Below, one piece after another: positions 24,720 to 37,206 of a stretch of 64,000 nt of DNA. Within the stretch, counting starts at the first letter, position 1. Every line of letters begins with the position of its first letter. The notes beneath the pieces were generated by a model. The model was given only the letters and a program-made list of their open reading frames with translations, ran no database searches and was not told the origin of the DNA. This DNA comes from Piezodorus guildinii. Its lineage: Eukaryota > Arthropoda > Insecta > Hemiptera > Pentatomidae. The position numbers and the translations under genes are program-made. Location of the stretch: positions 98,726,484-98,790,483 of the forward strand of contig CM041297.1 of the NCBI GenBank assembly GCA_023052935.1. The letters are read 5' to 3'.

Positions 24720-27700
24720 ACAGTTAACATCCAATTTTAATTTTTTTTTTTTTCCAATGAATTTGTGAAGGAAAGTGATGTGTGGGCAGGAATCCAAATT
24801 TCATATATATACTTCAAAAAATCCATTAAAATTAGTGGAATTGTGAGAATAAGATATTAGTATCTAAAAACGGGAAAAACGAAAAAAAAAATGGTTCTTA
24901 AGTTTAATTTTGATTGATTACCTTACTCTAAAAAGGTATTTAATTTTTTTTAATAAATAAGTAAAAAACAAAAAAAAAGTTAATATTTTCTAGTTTTAGA
25001 ATTCTTAACTGAAACAAGAAAATAGGATTGTGGATAGCTAAGTAAAAAATGTGGTACCAATTTTATTTATTTTTTAATACTCGACCTTATAACAAAGTTG
25101 AAATTTTTATTGTCTCCTGACACTTCTGTAGCATATAAATGTTTTTTTTTTCAACACTCCAAATAATTTATTAATGATTGATATTTTATGTTTAATACTG
25201 TTATGTAATGATGTTCCCATATTGTTATACACACGTGGAGAATTTTTAATTATCCCTGAGAAAAATCAAATGGTATAGTATTCAGGAATTTAAATTTTAT
25301 CAAACTAATTGTCCTTCTTTGTTTGGGAATATAAAATGCAATTTGATAAACTACGATTTGATCAGAAAATATATAGATTTATTGCTAATGATTTTTAATT
25401 TTTTTTTAGAATATTGAACAAATATGCCGATTTTCGGTAAATATTTAGTGTTCATTCCGTACTTATACAAATGAAGTGACACGTTACGAAATGAGTTTTA
25501 GTTTTCTCTCATATATTGTGTACGAGGTATTTCTTCGTCTTAGAAGCAAGAGTATTACCTTTCTGATCTTGACAAAAACTACCAAACCACCCATTTAAGG
25601 TGGGATGTAAACATGTCAAAGCAGATTCTCTTTCGGTTCAACTTTCATTACCTATGAATTACAAAGCCTTGAGAGCAAAAACAGCTCAACCCTTTGTCAC
25701 TCATCTAGTGAAAGTTTTCAAGGACACTAACTCGATGTCTGGGATGCATAGGGCAGTGCGTGGATGGACATCGATCTGTAAGTAAGTCCTTTAGTAATAT
25801 ACATCATTTTAAACTAGATGGGTAAGATTGATAAATAAAAAAGACTTCAATTAATTAAAAATTACAATTAATTATTCTTTAAAATAGGTATGCCATATTT
25901 TTCTAATTATGATATTTAGTACTTTATTTTGTTTGTTGATTCATATCATAATTGCACGTTCTAAGAACTGGAATAAGAAATAATTTAATTCTAAAATTCC
26001 TATTTGGATTATTAATGAGTATGTTGTTTAGTTATCAAACGGAAATAGTAAATTTCTCCCTTTTATATCAGTTTTAAAATAATGTGTCATATGTAAGGAG
26101 GAAATGCAATGTATTTGGAAAATATCTTAAAGAGCATATCACATAATTAATTGTAGCCTAATTTTTTTTTTTTAAATATTACCTACTAAATTGAAAAATA
26201 TTGACAATCTTTGGTATTTTTTTTTACGATAATTGATATTCCGATTGAACAGTTATTATATTAACTTACTTATAATAATAATGCAGTTTTATTTTATTAT
26301 ATATTTTTTTATTAACTACTCTTTAATCGAAGCCAACAATAATGTGATCCTATGTGTGCAACCTTATACTTCATACTAAATATTTTTAAAACTTCGATTC
26401 CTTATTTTAATAATTTATTTAGACCTAAACTACTCTTGATGATGTAAACATTTCTTTAAAAATCATTGAACATATTTTATATAATTAGATATTTTAATCT
26501 TTAATTAAATACAATAATATTTAGCTACTAGCCTGCATGACAAATTATTTTTTTATCTCGTTACTTTATGTCTATCCCAAATAAGATGTATTATTAATAA
26601 TTTCTATAAAAGAATAGTCTACGTTTAAATAAAATATGAAAATGTCAATTTTTTTTTCTTCAATGCCGACTACCAACGAATAGACCTAATTAATTAAATC
26701 TTTAAAATATTTTTGGAAAACTTTTTTTAAAACATTAGAATATCATTTCAGCTCATAAAACATATTTTTTTAAATCTTGTTTTTTATCGTAGAGGCATGC
26801 AATTTGTTGAATGAATAAAACATGTTTACTCTTTCGGCGTTTTGTTTCTGGCCACTCTTAACTTTTGACAAGGAATATTTGCAATAAAAAAATTTACCTT
26901 GAAAAATAGTTAATAAATTTTTGATGCTTAAAAAAATGATAAAACACGTTAATTTTTTATATTAAAAAATTTACTTTTTAAATGTTATTGTTTTTATATC
27001 CAAAAATTATGTTTATAACTACCAGCAATTAGAGAAGAGTCTTCAATAATATTTTTATATTACCTCTCTTGATCAATCATAATTTACGATAATTTGATTT
27101 TTTTTTTTAAATTCAAGTTCTACATAATTTTAAATATATTTTGAATTTTAAACATTACCATATTCCGACCCCGGTTTTTCCGTTGTGTGGACATGCATGT
27201 GGAGAGGACCGCTTAGTTAAGTCTCTTTAAATTAAAGAGTTAAAGTTTGTTTTGCTTTTTTTAAATAAAATAAATAAATGTCCAACATCACGTATAGAAC
27301 TGTTATACATTTTTTTGTTTTGTGTAATGCTTACACAATACCACATTCGGACATAAAAGCTTCTAGTACCACATCCGGTTCCCACAAGAACAAATAAACA
27401 CTAATTGAACGCCCGCATTGATAACTGAAGTCATGACATTAGTTATTATTAGTGGTATACAATATCAACTCGTATGTCATTAAACGTTGGTTTTGGTAGA
27501 ATTTACTCACAATAAAAGTTTATATGCATATGTCAATAATCGTTTTAACTCTATAATAGTGAAGAGGAAGATCCCCAACTTTATCTCTACCAACGATTAG
27601 TTTTAATTATTTAATTTTATTATTATATTAGTGCATTATTTTATTATATTTGCTATATTGAAAGTTACATTATGTTTATATTTAAAATATATATCCACCT

Positions 27701-27880
27701 ACCATTAGCTATTGATTTATTGTATTTTTGACAAGAAGTAAGTAGTTCAAATTTCAAAATATTATTAAATCTTATTCTAGGTAATACATATGATTGAATA
27801 CAATTTATTTAACACGTTAAATTATAATTATGTTAAATAAATCCTCTATAGCTTATTCATATTTTTAATTAATTTAAACG
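24720..27880. other. no supported gene; AT-rich
   Basis: Long AT-rich stretch with T homopolymers. The only frame of balanced composition is at 25580-25785 (plus, about 70 codons). It ends next to a donor-like tgtaagtaag, but I recognise no family. Between 27160 and 27380 the motif accatattccg / accacattcgg / accacatccgg occurs three times with irregular spacing. Confidence 0.5.
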
Positions 27881-27889
27881 ATGTTTCAA

Positions 27890-28000
27890 TTTTTTTTATC
27901 GGTCAGCCTACGGATAAAATAACATAATAAATAATCATCCTGCCTATGCAGGATTCGAACTCTGTACTCCGAGACCATTAAACTGCACCTTCGCACTAAA
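27890..28000 (-). repeat. tRNA-like SINE head
   Basis: On the minus strand a tRNA-like segment reads gcgaaggtgcagtttaatgg, then tctcggagtacagagttcga and atcctgc. The B box gagttcgaatcc is close to consensus and the A box is weak. There is no acceptor-stem complementarity, so it is a retroposon head and not a functional tRNA gene. Confidence 0.5.
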
Positions 28001-28129
28001 TAAAATAAAGAATAGGACAACCCTAATCCATTAGGAACCAAAGTATTTGTTAGCGGTGATAAGTAGATTTTATGTGTTGAATTTTTATTGCCTTTTTTAT
28101 TTATTTTATTATTACATAACCATACATTG

Positions 28130-28245
28130 CTTTCAGTAATCCTGAAAATGGGGAAAACACCCAAAACGTTGACTCCAAATACGTATTGTTTTACAATAAA
28201 CTTTTGGGTAGAATGAAGAACCAATTATTTATCATAAAATTTTCT
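28130..28245 (+). repeat. PLE-type terminal fragment with hammerhead relic
   Basis: ctgaaaatggggaaaacacc followed by caaaacgttgac has the layout core - stem II - (G)AAAC - GTT of the window's hammerhead motifs. The core is CUGAAAA and the GAAA box is CAAA, so it should be inactive. The flanking gaatgaagaaccaattattt matches the right arm of the palindrome at 12775-12795, placing both in one family. Confidence 0.55.
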
Positions 28246-28249
28246 TACT

Positions 28250-31095
28250 GTTTTAAGCAATAGGTATATTATAATATTACAATATTTTATCGCAATATGT
28301 TCTCGATTCATTCAAGTGTAACTATATAAAGAACTTGATCAATATTGATTATTTAATCATCGCCCGTTAAGGTATATTAGAAAGATGGTAGGATATCAGC
28401 CGTACACGTTTTACTAAGGACTTTCTAACAATCCGATGGTTCTGGATGTTCTGGAAATCTTATAAATGTAAAAGTATAAATTTTTATCCAGAATAACGGT
28501 GCACCGAAAGCCGGTGGCCTGTTTTCGAGCCATAAATTTCCTCAAAGAATACCCTTCTGATGGCGGAAATACTAAATTAAATATTCATAGCTATTTTGAA
28601 ATACTACTTTAAAGGATAAACTTAAAAATTTATCACTGCAAACCCGGATCAGAATTTCCAGAAGTCGAGAGATATCAAAAGTTTCCAAAAGGTCGAGGGT
28701 CAGTAAGAATAACTTTCCAAGACACTCGACATTTTAGAAGGAGTTGTGGCATTCGCTGACATTTTCTGAATAGCAAAACGTTTCTAAGGATACAGGAAAG
28801 CATTTAGAAGTTATGAATATAAAGATAGTGAATATATTACTTTTGAAATTAGTAATTATTAATTTTATTTTATTTTATTTTTTTGCGGGGGGAGGGGCGA
28901 GGGGGCTCAAACCCAGAGAGCCTGAAAATGTTTGTTATATTCTACTATAATAATTTATCTTATTAAAAAATCGGAAACCTTCACATTCGATGTTTTTTGG
29001 AAATTTCTTCAATAATTTTTAGTATCTTCATTATGTTATTAGGAACGGTATTTGTGTTTTAAAGCTTTACGAAACCATTTAAATAATGTGTTGTTCATTT
29101 CGAACTGTAAATCAGGTGACTATAAAGAAAAACTGTAGATATGCGTGTAAAGAAAAACTGTAGATGAAAAACAGCGTGTATATGAAAAATCCATTATGTA
29201 TAAATCCCATTTACTGAGCAAAATTGTGCTTTGAGATTATCTTTAATTCAACCAAAATTTTCAAAAATTCATTCAAAATATTAATGTCTCAACTTGCTTT
29301 GTTTTTTTAAGTGAAAAGTAACATCTACCAATGGTCTAAACATACACAAAGCATACGTAGTATATTCTACTATATATTGGTACCTAACATACACATAACT
29401 CAGAGAAACGTACATGAGTAAAGTATTTTTCCCATGACTTGAAAAAAACCTCTACAACACTGTGTATCCTAACAACCTTTCAGATGATTTACGAGAATTA
29501 ACTAAGCTGTCCGTTAGGAGTGGAATGTCAGACAGTATGGAATATTCGACGAATGAACGGAATTTGGAACCCTTGGAAGATTTATTTTTTAATCAATTGC
29601 TTCTTGGAAGTTTAAGTTGTGAAATTACGAATTTACATTACAATGGCATTTTTGAAGAATTTTTTTTAAACGATGCTATTGTTCACGAAATGTTTGGGAT
29701 AAAACCCTTCATACTATCTATTTATAAGAATTGTTACATTTACCGATATACTCAGACTATAATATAAATTTCTCTTGAGACTAATACATGTTACGATGTT
29801 TTACCATTAATTCATAATTCCACATAAAAATAAATATATATTTTAATTAGTTTAACAGGCTACTATTTTAATTGTCTATGATGCGAGATGAATAATTTAA
29901 ACAAAACCAAACCATTTATTTCACTGTTGAATTGGGTCATTTTGTCATGTGATAATGTTTGAGTTCTTGATTTATTTAATTATTTACAACAGATATTAGT
30001 TTATAACATTTCAATTTATAATTGATGCTGTATGGTGTATACGTATAATTTCTTTTTAAGTAAATATGTAACAAGTGAAAACACTTAATATAGATTGCAT
30101 TTTCAGTTTTCCTGAAATATTGTAAATTTTGTTTTTAAAAAATTAAGCTCAAAATGAATTGTTATTATTAATTAATTATAAACAGTACAATCATCAAGAT
30201 GTAACCGAAAATCATTTTATTGAGATTTTTGTGGAAGTATCAAAGAAAACTAAATTAATATTTAATTGAATCAAAAATATTTTAGAACTTAATCTGCGTT
30301 TACTTTAAAAATGAGATTTGTACATAATAAGTAAATAAAGTAAATACAACTCTCAATTAGGTATCCAAATGTACAAACAAAACTTCTTTTTATTTCAATT
30401 GTTTTAATCAATCTATAAAACATAGAACTTTAATTTATCTTTATTTTAAATATAATTATATTTTATTTTTAAAGGTTTTTTTAATGAATATTTACTGAAA
30501 AATTAGGCTTCATTTAATCTCTAATAAAATTTTTATTTTTTTATCTAAGTCTCCTGTGATCCACAAATAGCACACTTACCCACTCCCGAAGCCTACCATG
30601 GGGTTACTAGTACTATCTAACAACAAACATTCTTTAGAAGCCCCAAATTACAGATATAGAGTAACCGAATTTTGACAAATATTATGAGAAACAAGGAAAG
30701 CCCTTTTCATCTTTAAGTGGGAGGGCCCTTAACAACATGGCCGATCCGGATTGGGGGGGCCATGTTGGGTTTCGTCCAATCATATCGCAGGCGAGGCAAA
30801 CCGGTCCATGGTTCCTCCATCTGCTACCTTGGCAACCGGTCCCTAGGATATCTCGCCTAATTGGAACCCTGATTCTTTGCTAACAATTCTAGTTCAAGCT
30901 TTTATTAATTACTTAATTTTTATTTAAATTTCTTTATAATGAATGAATATATTGTATAATAAATGAATTTATTAAAAAATCAAAATTGAGACTCATCAAA
31001 ATTTAGTTTGGGTGATTAAAAAATTCTTTTAAACTCTTCAGCAACACATAATTTAACTATTATAACGTTTTAATATACCTTTCTGTCATTATATA
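28250..31095. other. no supported gene
   Basis: Mostly AT-rich. It contains a 101-codon plus frame at 29462-29767 of uncertain status, a G-rich patch near 28885-28910, a short tandem duplication (gtaaagaaaaactgtagat) near 29120-29165, and a GC-rich patch at 30700-30870 with a short inverted repeat (aacatggcc / ggccatgtt). None of these matches a family that I can name. Confidence 0.5.
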
Positions 31096-31101
31096 TATAT
31101 A

Positions 31102-31368
31102 AAAGTTTTCTACTGGTCTTAGGTTTCAGTCAATAAATAAACAAGCTTATTTATGCTACGTTTCGAGAAATTTATTGTTCTCATATTCGTGCAGTTTGAG
31201 ATAAAATTGGGTTTAGATAAACATATGTATAAACTGAGTTTACATGAATATTATAGTATGAAATGCATGAATACGAATTGCATGAATATGAGAACAATAA
31301 ATACTCGAAACTTTGAATAAATAAAATTGTTTATTTATTGACTTAAACCTAAGTACTGTAGAAAACTT
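31102..31368. repeat. foldback element with hammerhead-like half-sites
   Basis: Left arm 31102-31193 and right arm 31279-31368 are imperfect reverse complements (aagttttctac / gtagaaaactt, tcagtcaataaataaac / gtttatttattgac, attgttctcatattcgtgca / tgcatgaatatgagaacaat). On the minus strand of the left arm a potential stem II (gagaa...ttctc) is followed by gaaacgtagca, the second half of a hammerhead motif; the CUGANGA half is not intact. Confidence 0.7.
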
Positions 31369-31379
31369 AAATTATCAAC

Positions 31380-32855
31380 TTATTATTCCATTATATCTTA
31401 AAAGCTAGGATAATAATATGTGTGTAAATATATATATATAAATTCAAGATATATGATTCGAATATACCGCTATTTATCTATTAATCGATCCGTATTTACC
31501 CTTTCGCGCCATTAGCGGGTTATTATTATAACATAACAAAGTTATATAAAATTCAACAAACTGACGTCTCTGAAACACCCTAACAGTCCAAAAACTCTTT
31601 CTTCATTATCACTCAACTCTTCATTTATAGAAGTTATGTTACGTCTTGTATGGTGTGCAAGATGTTAAAATATGTCTAATTGTTATTTATGTATTACAAG
31701 CGTCACAGAATCGCTTCAAAAGGCAAAAGCTGAAGCAACTTCGAACATTTAATGTAAAAATATAATATTAATAAACAAGATGCCTACTGAAAACAATTAA
31801 AATACGTGACTGAATGAACTATTAAAAATATTTGATGATTATGATAAAGCCCTTACCGAAAAAAAAAATCACTTCCAATGTTTTTCAGGTAATTGAATTT
31901 ATATAATTAGGTACAAACTAAAATACATAGCACCTACCCAAGCGATTTCTTAACTACTATTAAAGAAACAAAAGAAATATTAAATGCATCTTTTTTTTTA
32001 ATGTTAATTTTTATAATTATCCTATAAAGGGAATAGGACTACCTAAAGAAATAGTTGTAATAACAAATACAATTTAAACATTTAAGCTTCTCCCCAATTG
32101 ATTTACTAATTGGCGGAAGGCATACTGGTGAATAATGGAGACAGTGATAATCCTCACGAGCAATAAAAGATGTAATAACTAGATTACAGTTTGCGAGGGG
32201 CAACGGTACTTTATTACCGCTATTAGTGAGGTAATTAAAACCCATAAAACTATTAGGAATGTCTGCCACCAAGATACCTCTACTTTTATCCTCAGACTTA
32301 TTAATATCTTGGTGTAGTATATTTGCGGTACCTAATTTATGGCGTATTACTAAGAAGCTTCTGAAAAATCATCTGTGCTTAGTCATTTATGAAAAAAAGG
32401 TATTACTCATATAATTAATCATGAAATCAGGATATATTGCTTTTAAAATATTTCAGTTATTGCCTTTCTTTTTATTGATTCTTAAAATCTGCATTATTTT
32501 ATTGCTTTAATTACATTATCCTCATTATCAATAGCTCAATACTAAAATATCTTGAAAATAAATTTTATAAAAGTTAATTTATTTTATTTTATTATTAAAA
32601 CATCCATAACCTAATATCGCTTTTTGATTGGATAATTCTTTTTGACTGTGGGTCTGCAACTTTCATTTTATAACTTTTTTCACCATCAGATTGGCATGCT
32701 TTAGCTTTGTCGGTGCTGTTATGATTAAATATTTGGCGAAAATTTCCTTGTCAGAAATTTAGTAGATAATATTTTTGACCTAAGATTTTTCGCTATAACC
32801 TACCTAGGAGCTATATTGGTTCGAATAAAAAAAAGTATTGATGCTTTAGTGATAA
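31380..32855. other. no recognisable gene
   Basis: AT-rich. A 77-codon minus frame at 32039-32272 is of unremarkable composition and matches nothing that I recognise. Confidence 0.55.
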
Positions 32856-32859
32856 TTAT

Positions 32860-33228
32860 ATTTTTTTTTAATTATATCTTTTTTTTTTGTTAATGTTTTA
32901 ACATACATTGAAGAATTGTAATTTCTTTTCTTTTTATATTTTCTTTTAAAACTGTATATATATTTTTTTTTCTCTTTTTAAATCTTATTATATTTTTTCA
33001 TTATATCTTTTTTTTGTTCTTATGTTAACATTTATTTTTCTTGTTTGTGCATTTTTATTAGAATCTATCTTTTATGTTTATCTTATTTGTTCATGTTGTT
33101 AGTTTAAGTTTATTGTTTTCAATTATTATACTCTAAGACTACAGCCTTAAGTCCCCTTTTTATTTCCTGCTGTAATATTCTGAAGGGACTCGTTCAGAAT
33201 AAATAAATAATTATTATTTTTATTAAAT
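32860..33228 (+). repeat. LINE 3' UTR remnant
   Basis: The end of this segment, ctgaagggactcgttcagaa followed by taaataaataattattat, is a diverged version of the 3' terminus of the LINE at 36936-37820 (ctgaagggacttgtcccaga, then ataaataaagaatttatta). The T-rich sequence before it resembles the T-rich 3' UTR of that LINE. No coding part is left, as expected for a strongly 5'-truncated copy. Confidence 0.6.
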
Positions 33229-33887
33229 ATCATTTGTCGCTAGAGCCTACTGTTTAGGAGCTGTATTTTTTAAAATGAAAAAAAGTCACGCTTTCCTCAG
33301 ATTGTTTAGTGTTGGCACGTTATATCTCTGTTGTTGTTGCTCGAATAAAAATGTTTATAGTTCCGTGCCAGAAATTTAGTGGAGAATATTATTTTGTTGT
33401 ATAATATCGGAGCGTTTAACAGCCATATTGGTTTCAATGAAAATTTTCACGTTTGAAAAGCTTGAAACGAACCCTCCGAAAAATCAATTTCTTGGCAAAA
33501 CTGCCTGGAAAAATCAGTAGATTGTCATATCTATCATCTATAGTTTTTCTCAGCTAAGAAGAAAATTCTTTGTAAGTGCTTATTTTTTTAAATAACTTAG
33601 TCTTCAACGCTATTGGTCTTATTTTTTAAAATTCAATATTATCAATCTTGGCTAATATTTGTCTTTTATTTTTGAAAATCGGTAAAATCAAATAAATTGA
33701 ATACTACTTCAAGTTATTTGATTTTGGGAGTTAAATACTTAATAATGATTAGTTATTACAAATATAAGTGTTATTGGTCTCTTGTGATGATATTTTAATC
33801 AGTTTTGATGTTACTCTTTATTAGGATCTTTTATTGAATTGTATTATCTATTATTCAGTTTTTGATGGGGCTCAACGTAAATTAAGA

Positions 33888-34375
33888 ATCTCATGTGCGC
33901 AAGCAAACGACTTTCCCTTACCTCCCTTGTTAAAATCAATTTAAGAATTTTTAAATATATTTAGAGGTAATAATAAACTGTTAAAGAATTAATTAAATTG
34001 ACTATATTACCAATAGAAACATGTGTTTTATTAAATAATCTATTATATTTTTATCTACAACAATCAGTTAGTTTCATCGGCTTTTCATCACTCTCCATTA
34101 ACTTTCACAATTCCATGTATAAGATAATATTTTTTTCTAAAATATTTCGCTATCCAACGATATATTATACATCTGTATTATTAGTCTTGTGTTAAAAAAC
34201 ATAAAAATTGCATAAAAAAATATCTTTTCACTTTTCTCCTGTATATTTTTTTTTCAAATTCGCTCAATTCATATATTTAGCTGTTATTTATCAATGCTAA
34301 CAAGATGATATGCCAATTTTTTTTTAAATCTATAAAATTAAAGGTACTTTAAAGGAAGAAAATTTAAAATATCGG
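33888..34375 (+). repeat. R900 repeat, left half of a split copy
   Basis: Follows the R900 order from its left end (tcatgtgcgcaagcaaacga, then ctttcccttacctccc) to the aaatatcgg in its middle, where similarity stops abruptly at 34375. The remainder resumes at 37882, so this copy has been split by an insertion. The 65-codon plus frame at 33998-34195 is a chance frame inside the repeat. Confidence 0.85.
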
Positions 34376-34736
34376 TTATATCAATATATTCTAAACAAGG
34401 AAGGGCTCATTTAATTATTAAGGTTGATTTTGGGCTGAATAATTCTTCCATTTATACTCATTCTTTTATTTCATGACGTTTCGGGATATTCTCCCATCTT
34501 CAGAAGTCTACAAAAATTATATTAAGCAATTTACCATTACATTAAAAAATACTATAATGAAGTGAATGGTTTAAAATTTTTTTTTATAAATTAGGTGTCA
34601 ATTGATAACAAAACTTTAAAACTATTAAATAACAAATTTTAAAATCATAAGGAGGCATTAAAAGCAAATATTTAACAATGTTACATAGTACTTAGTTAAA
34701 TAAATAAATAAATATTATAAAGTTACCTCGTTATAT
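34376..34736 (-). repeat. PLE-like fragment with hammerhead motif
   Basis: Between the R900 break and the LINE lies AT-rich sequence with a hammerhead-type module on the minus strand (34470-34508). Similar module-plus-flank fragments elsewhere in the window suggest a Penelope-like terminal repeat. No reverse transcriptase or GIY-YIG coding sequence is visible. Confidence 0.45.
34470..34508 (-). ncRNA. hammerhead ribozyme-like motif
   Basis: The minus strand reads CTGAAGA, then stem II TGGGA...TCCC with a five-base loop, then GAAACGTC. Position 7 of the hammerhead core tolerates any base, so CUGAAGA is compatible with activity. The GAAA box and the ACGU (short self-complementary stem III) are intact. 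Stem I is weak: acttCUGAAGA has poor pairing with the atga after the predicted cleavage site. Likely a decayed but recognisable copy. Confidence 0.5.
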
Positions 34737-36935
34737 TTGAAAATATATCTGAGATGTAAGATGGACGTTGAGATCGGAGAACTTGGTAAAGGAAGGATGC
34801 CAGGAGGTATTTAGAACGGTAGGAAGGATAAAGCCACTTTAACTCATCGTAGAATCGGGTTACAGAGGTGTCCCTGGATATCCCAAAGATGAAACGTATA
34901 AGGCAGTTGAATAATCTTTTTAGTTTAGCTTCAAGATCTCCAGAGACACCCGCATACACCGCACAACAGTAGTCAAAGTGGGGGAATATTAATGAGCAAA
35001 CCAAGAGCCTACGGGTTTCAAATGGAAGAAGGTGACGGTGGTAATTAAGGAGTTTCAGAATGGAAATTGTGCGTCGGGAAATTTCGGAAACATGGATTTT
35101 CCAGGAAAGAGATTGATCGACAGTTACTCCAAGGTTTTTGACGGTTTGGTGGAACTTTATTGGTTGATTATTTAAAAATAGAGTTGGGATTAGGGAAAGG
35201 GTTTTAAGGAGTGGATTGGAACCTATTACTATCGCTTTAGTTTTCTCAGCATTTAACTTTAGCTTGTTGTCAGCTGCCCAACAACTAATTCTGTTTAAAT
35301 CTTCCTGAAGCTTTTCTGTTGCTAGTAATAGGTCCGACGGAGGAAAGGATAAATAAATTTGGAGGTCATCCGCATACATATGGAATTGTGAGTGATGGAT
35401 ATAGAAGGGAAGGTCGTTTACGTAGATAGCAAAGAGGGTAGGAGATAGTGATGATCCCTGGGGAACACCACATGACAATGGCAAAGGTCTAGAAGGAGGT
35501 TGGCCTGGAACTACCACATACTGTGAGCGATCGGAAAGGAAAGACTTGAACCAGTGCAGAGCGCTATTGGATAAAGGAAGGTTTCGTAGTTTGGTGAGGA
35601 GGATTGTATGGTCTACTGTGTCAAATGCCTTGGTAAAATCTAGCAAGACTAGAATGGTAAGTTTTTGGTGTTCTATTGCATATTGTAGGTCGTGAGTTAT
35701 TTTTAGGAGAGCGGATTGCGTTGAGTGACCAGGTCGGAAGCCGGATTGGAGAGGATTGATAAGGGAACGTTCTTCCAGGAAATTCGATAATTGCTTTTGT
35801 ACAATACGTTCTAGTGGTTTGGAAAGGTTAGAAAGAATGGAAATAGGGCGAAAGTCAGAAGGTGTTGTAGGATTTGGGATCTTATTAAGTGGTCTAACTA
35901 AAGCGGTTTTCCAAGAAGCAGGGAATATAGAGTTTTGCAAGGAAAAATTGTAAATATGATACAAAACTGGTATAAGGGCTGGAAGACAGGATTTTATAAG
36001 TTTAACTGGAATGTTGTCAGGTCCGTAATCGTTTGTGTGGGATTTAAGGATGGCTGTTAATAATTCGTCATAGGAAATATGGGTGAAGAAGAAACTTTCA
36101 GGATTAAAACTGTGGTGTTCAATATCGGTAGTGGATGATGGGTCAGGAGATAAGGATACGAAATGCTTGTTGAGATCATCTGGTGGGACAGGAATGGAAT
36201 AGCAATTATTGGATTCTGGAAGAGATAATTTTCGGAGGATTTTCCATTTGGATTTAGGATCTGGAGCATTGGACAAGGCACTGTGGATATAGAGGGATTT
36301 CGCACGTCGCACTGCGTCCTGGGTTCTGTTCCGAAGTTGCTTAAAACTATCGTAGTCATCTGGAAAGCGAGTGCGGCGGAATTTACGTCTAGCTGCTTCT
36401 CTTCTTTTCATCAGATCCTTTAGTTCAGGGGTCAGCCAAGGAGCAGTGGGACGGCGAAAGGTTCGGGTTTGAAGAGGAGCATGGGTGTCAAGTATGGTTT
36501 TTAAGTTTGAGGTGAGAGTGGATATCATTGGGTTGATTGAATTGTGGGAGTATATAGTATCCCAATGGAGTTTTTCGAGATCAGTTTGAAGGGATTCGTA
36601 GGAAAGGAGGTCCAAACTACGATAGGTGATTACTTTAGGAGTGAAGGATTTTATAGGTAGATTGTATGAAATCTCTATGAGATCATGTGATGAAAGGAAC
36701 GGTACCGGGTGCTGAGAGGATGAAAGGACCTTTACAGATGAATCAGTTATGTGAAGATCCAGCCAGGAGTCGGATAGTTGCGTATGATGGGTAGGGAGGT
36801 ATGGAACTAGATAAAGATTTAGGGAAAACAGTAGGTTTACCAGGAAGGATTTATCGTGAGATTCAGACATCATATTAGCATTGAAATCTCCGGAGATGAT
36901 GATGTTGGAGTACTTGGAGACGAATTGGACTAATT
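34723..36935 (-). CDS. LINE ORF2-like protein: endonuclease (partial), reverse transcriptase
   Basis: Internal part of an APE-type non-LTR retrotransposon polyprotein, Jockey/CR1-like. From the 716-residue frame starting at 36873, the reading frame extends upstream without a stop to 36935 and adds ...NIIISGDFNAN, the GDFNA motif of the AP-like endonuclease. Residue 62 onward (SHDLIEISY) is the end of that domain. The reverse transcriptase spans roughly 305-600: KTALVRPLNKIPNP near 322, FRPISILSNLSKPLERI at 341, motif A LDFTKAFDTVDH at 411-422, GVPQGSSLSPTLF at 469-481 and catalytic MYADD at 499-503. The thumb and C-terminal region follow to about residue 712. The last residues NITR are flanking DNA read by chance. 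The 5' end is truncated inside the endonuclease, and the 3' part lies inverted next door, so the locus cannot make the full protein. Confidence 0.9.
34737..35007 (-). repeat. LINE overlap segment, inverted arm 1
   Basis: The reverse complement of this segment matches 36936-37206 nearly base for base; in the ~160 bases that I compared directly I saw one difference (ggatatccaggg against ggatatctaggg). The matching stops at both ends, defining a ~271 bp duplicated and inverted section. Confidence 0.9.
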
Positions 36936-37206
36936 ACTCTTGGTTTGCTCATTAATATTCCCCCACTTTGACTACTGTTGTGCGGTGTATGCGGGTGTCT
37001 CTGGAGATCTTGAAGCTAAACTAAAAAGATTATTCAACTGCCTTATACGTTTCATCTTTGGGATATCTAGGGACACCTCTGTAACCCGATTCTACGATGA
37101 GTTAAAGTGGCTTTATCCTTCCTACCGTTCTAAATACCTCCTGGCATCCTTCCTTTACCAAGTTCTCCGATCTCAACGTCCATCTTACATCTCAGATATA
37201 TTTTCA
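36936..37206 (+). repeat. LINE overlap segment, inverted arm 2
   Basis: Partner of 34737-35007. Its left edge is the inversion junction of the LINE. At its right edge (atatatttt followed by ca) the plus copy continues as normal LINE, while the minus copy runs into flanking DNA. Confidence 0.9.

Noticed and set aside
35756..36359. Frames at 35756-35953 (plus) and 36057-36359 (minus)
   Set aside because: Shadows of the LINE coding frame in other phases.
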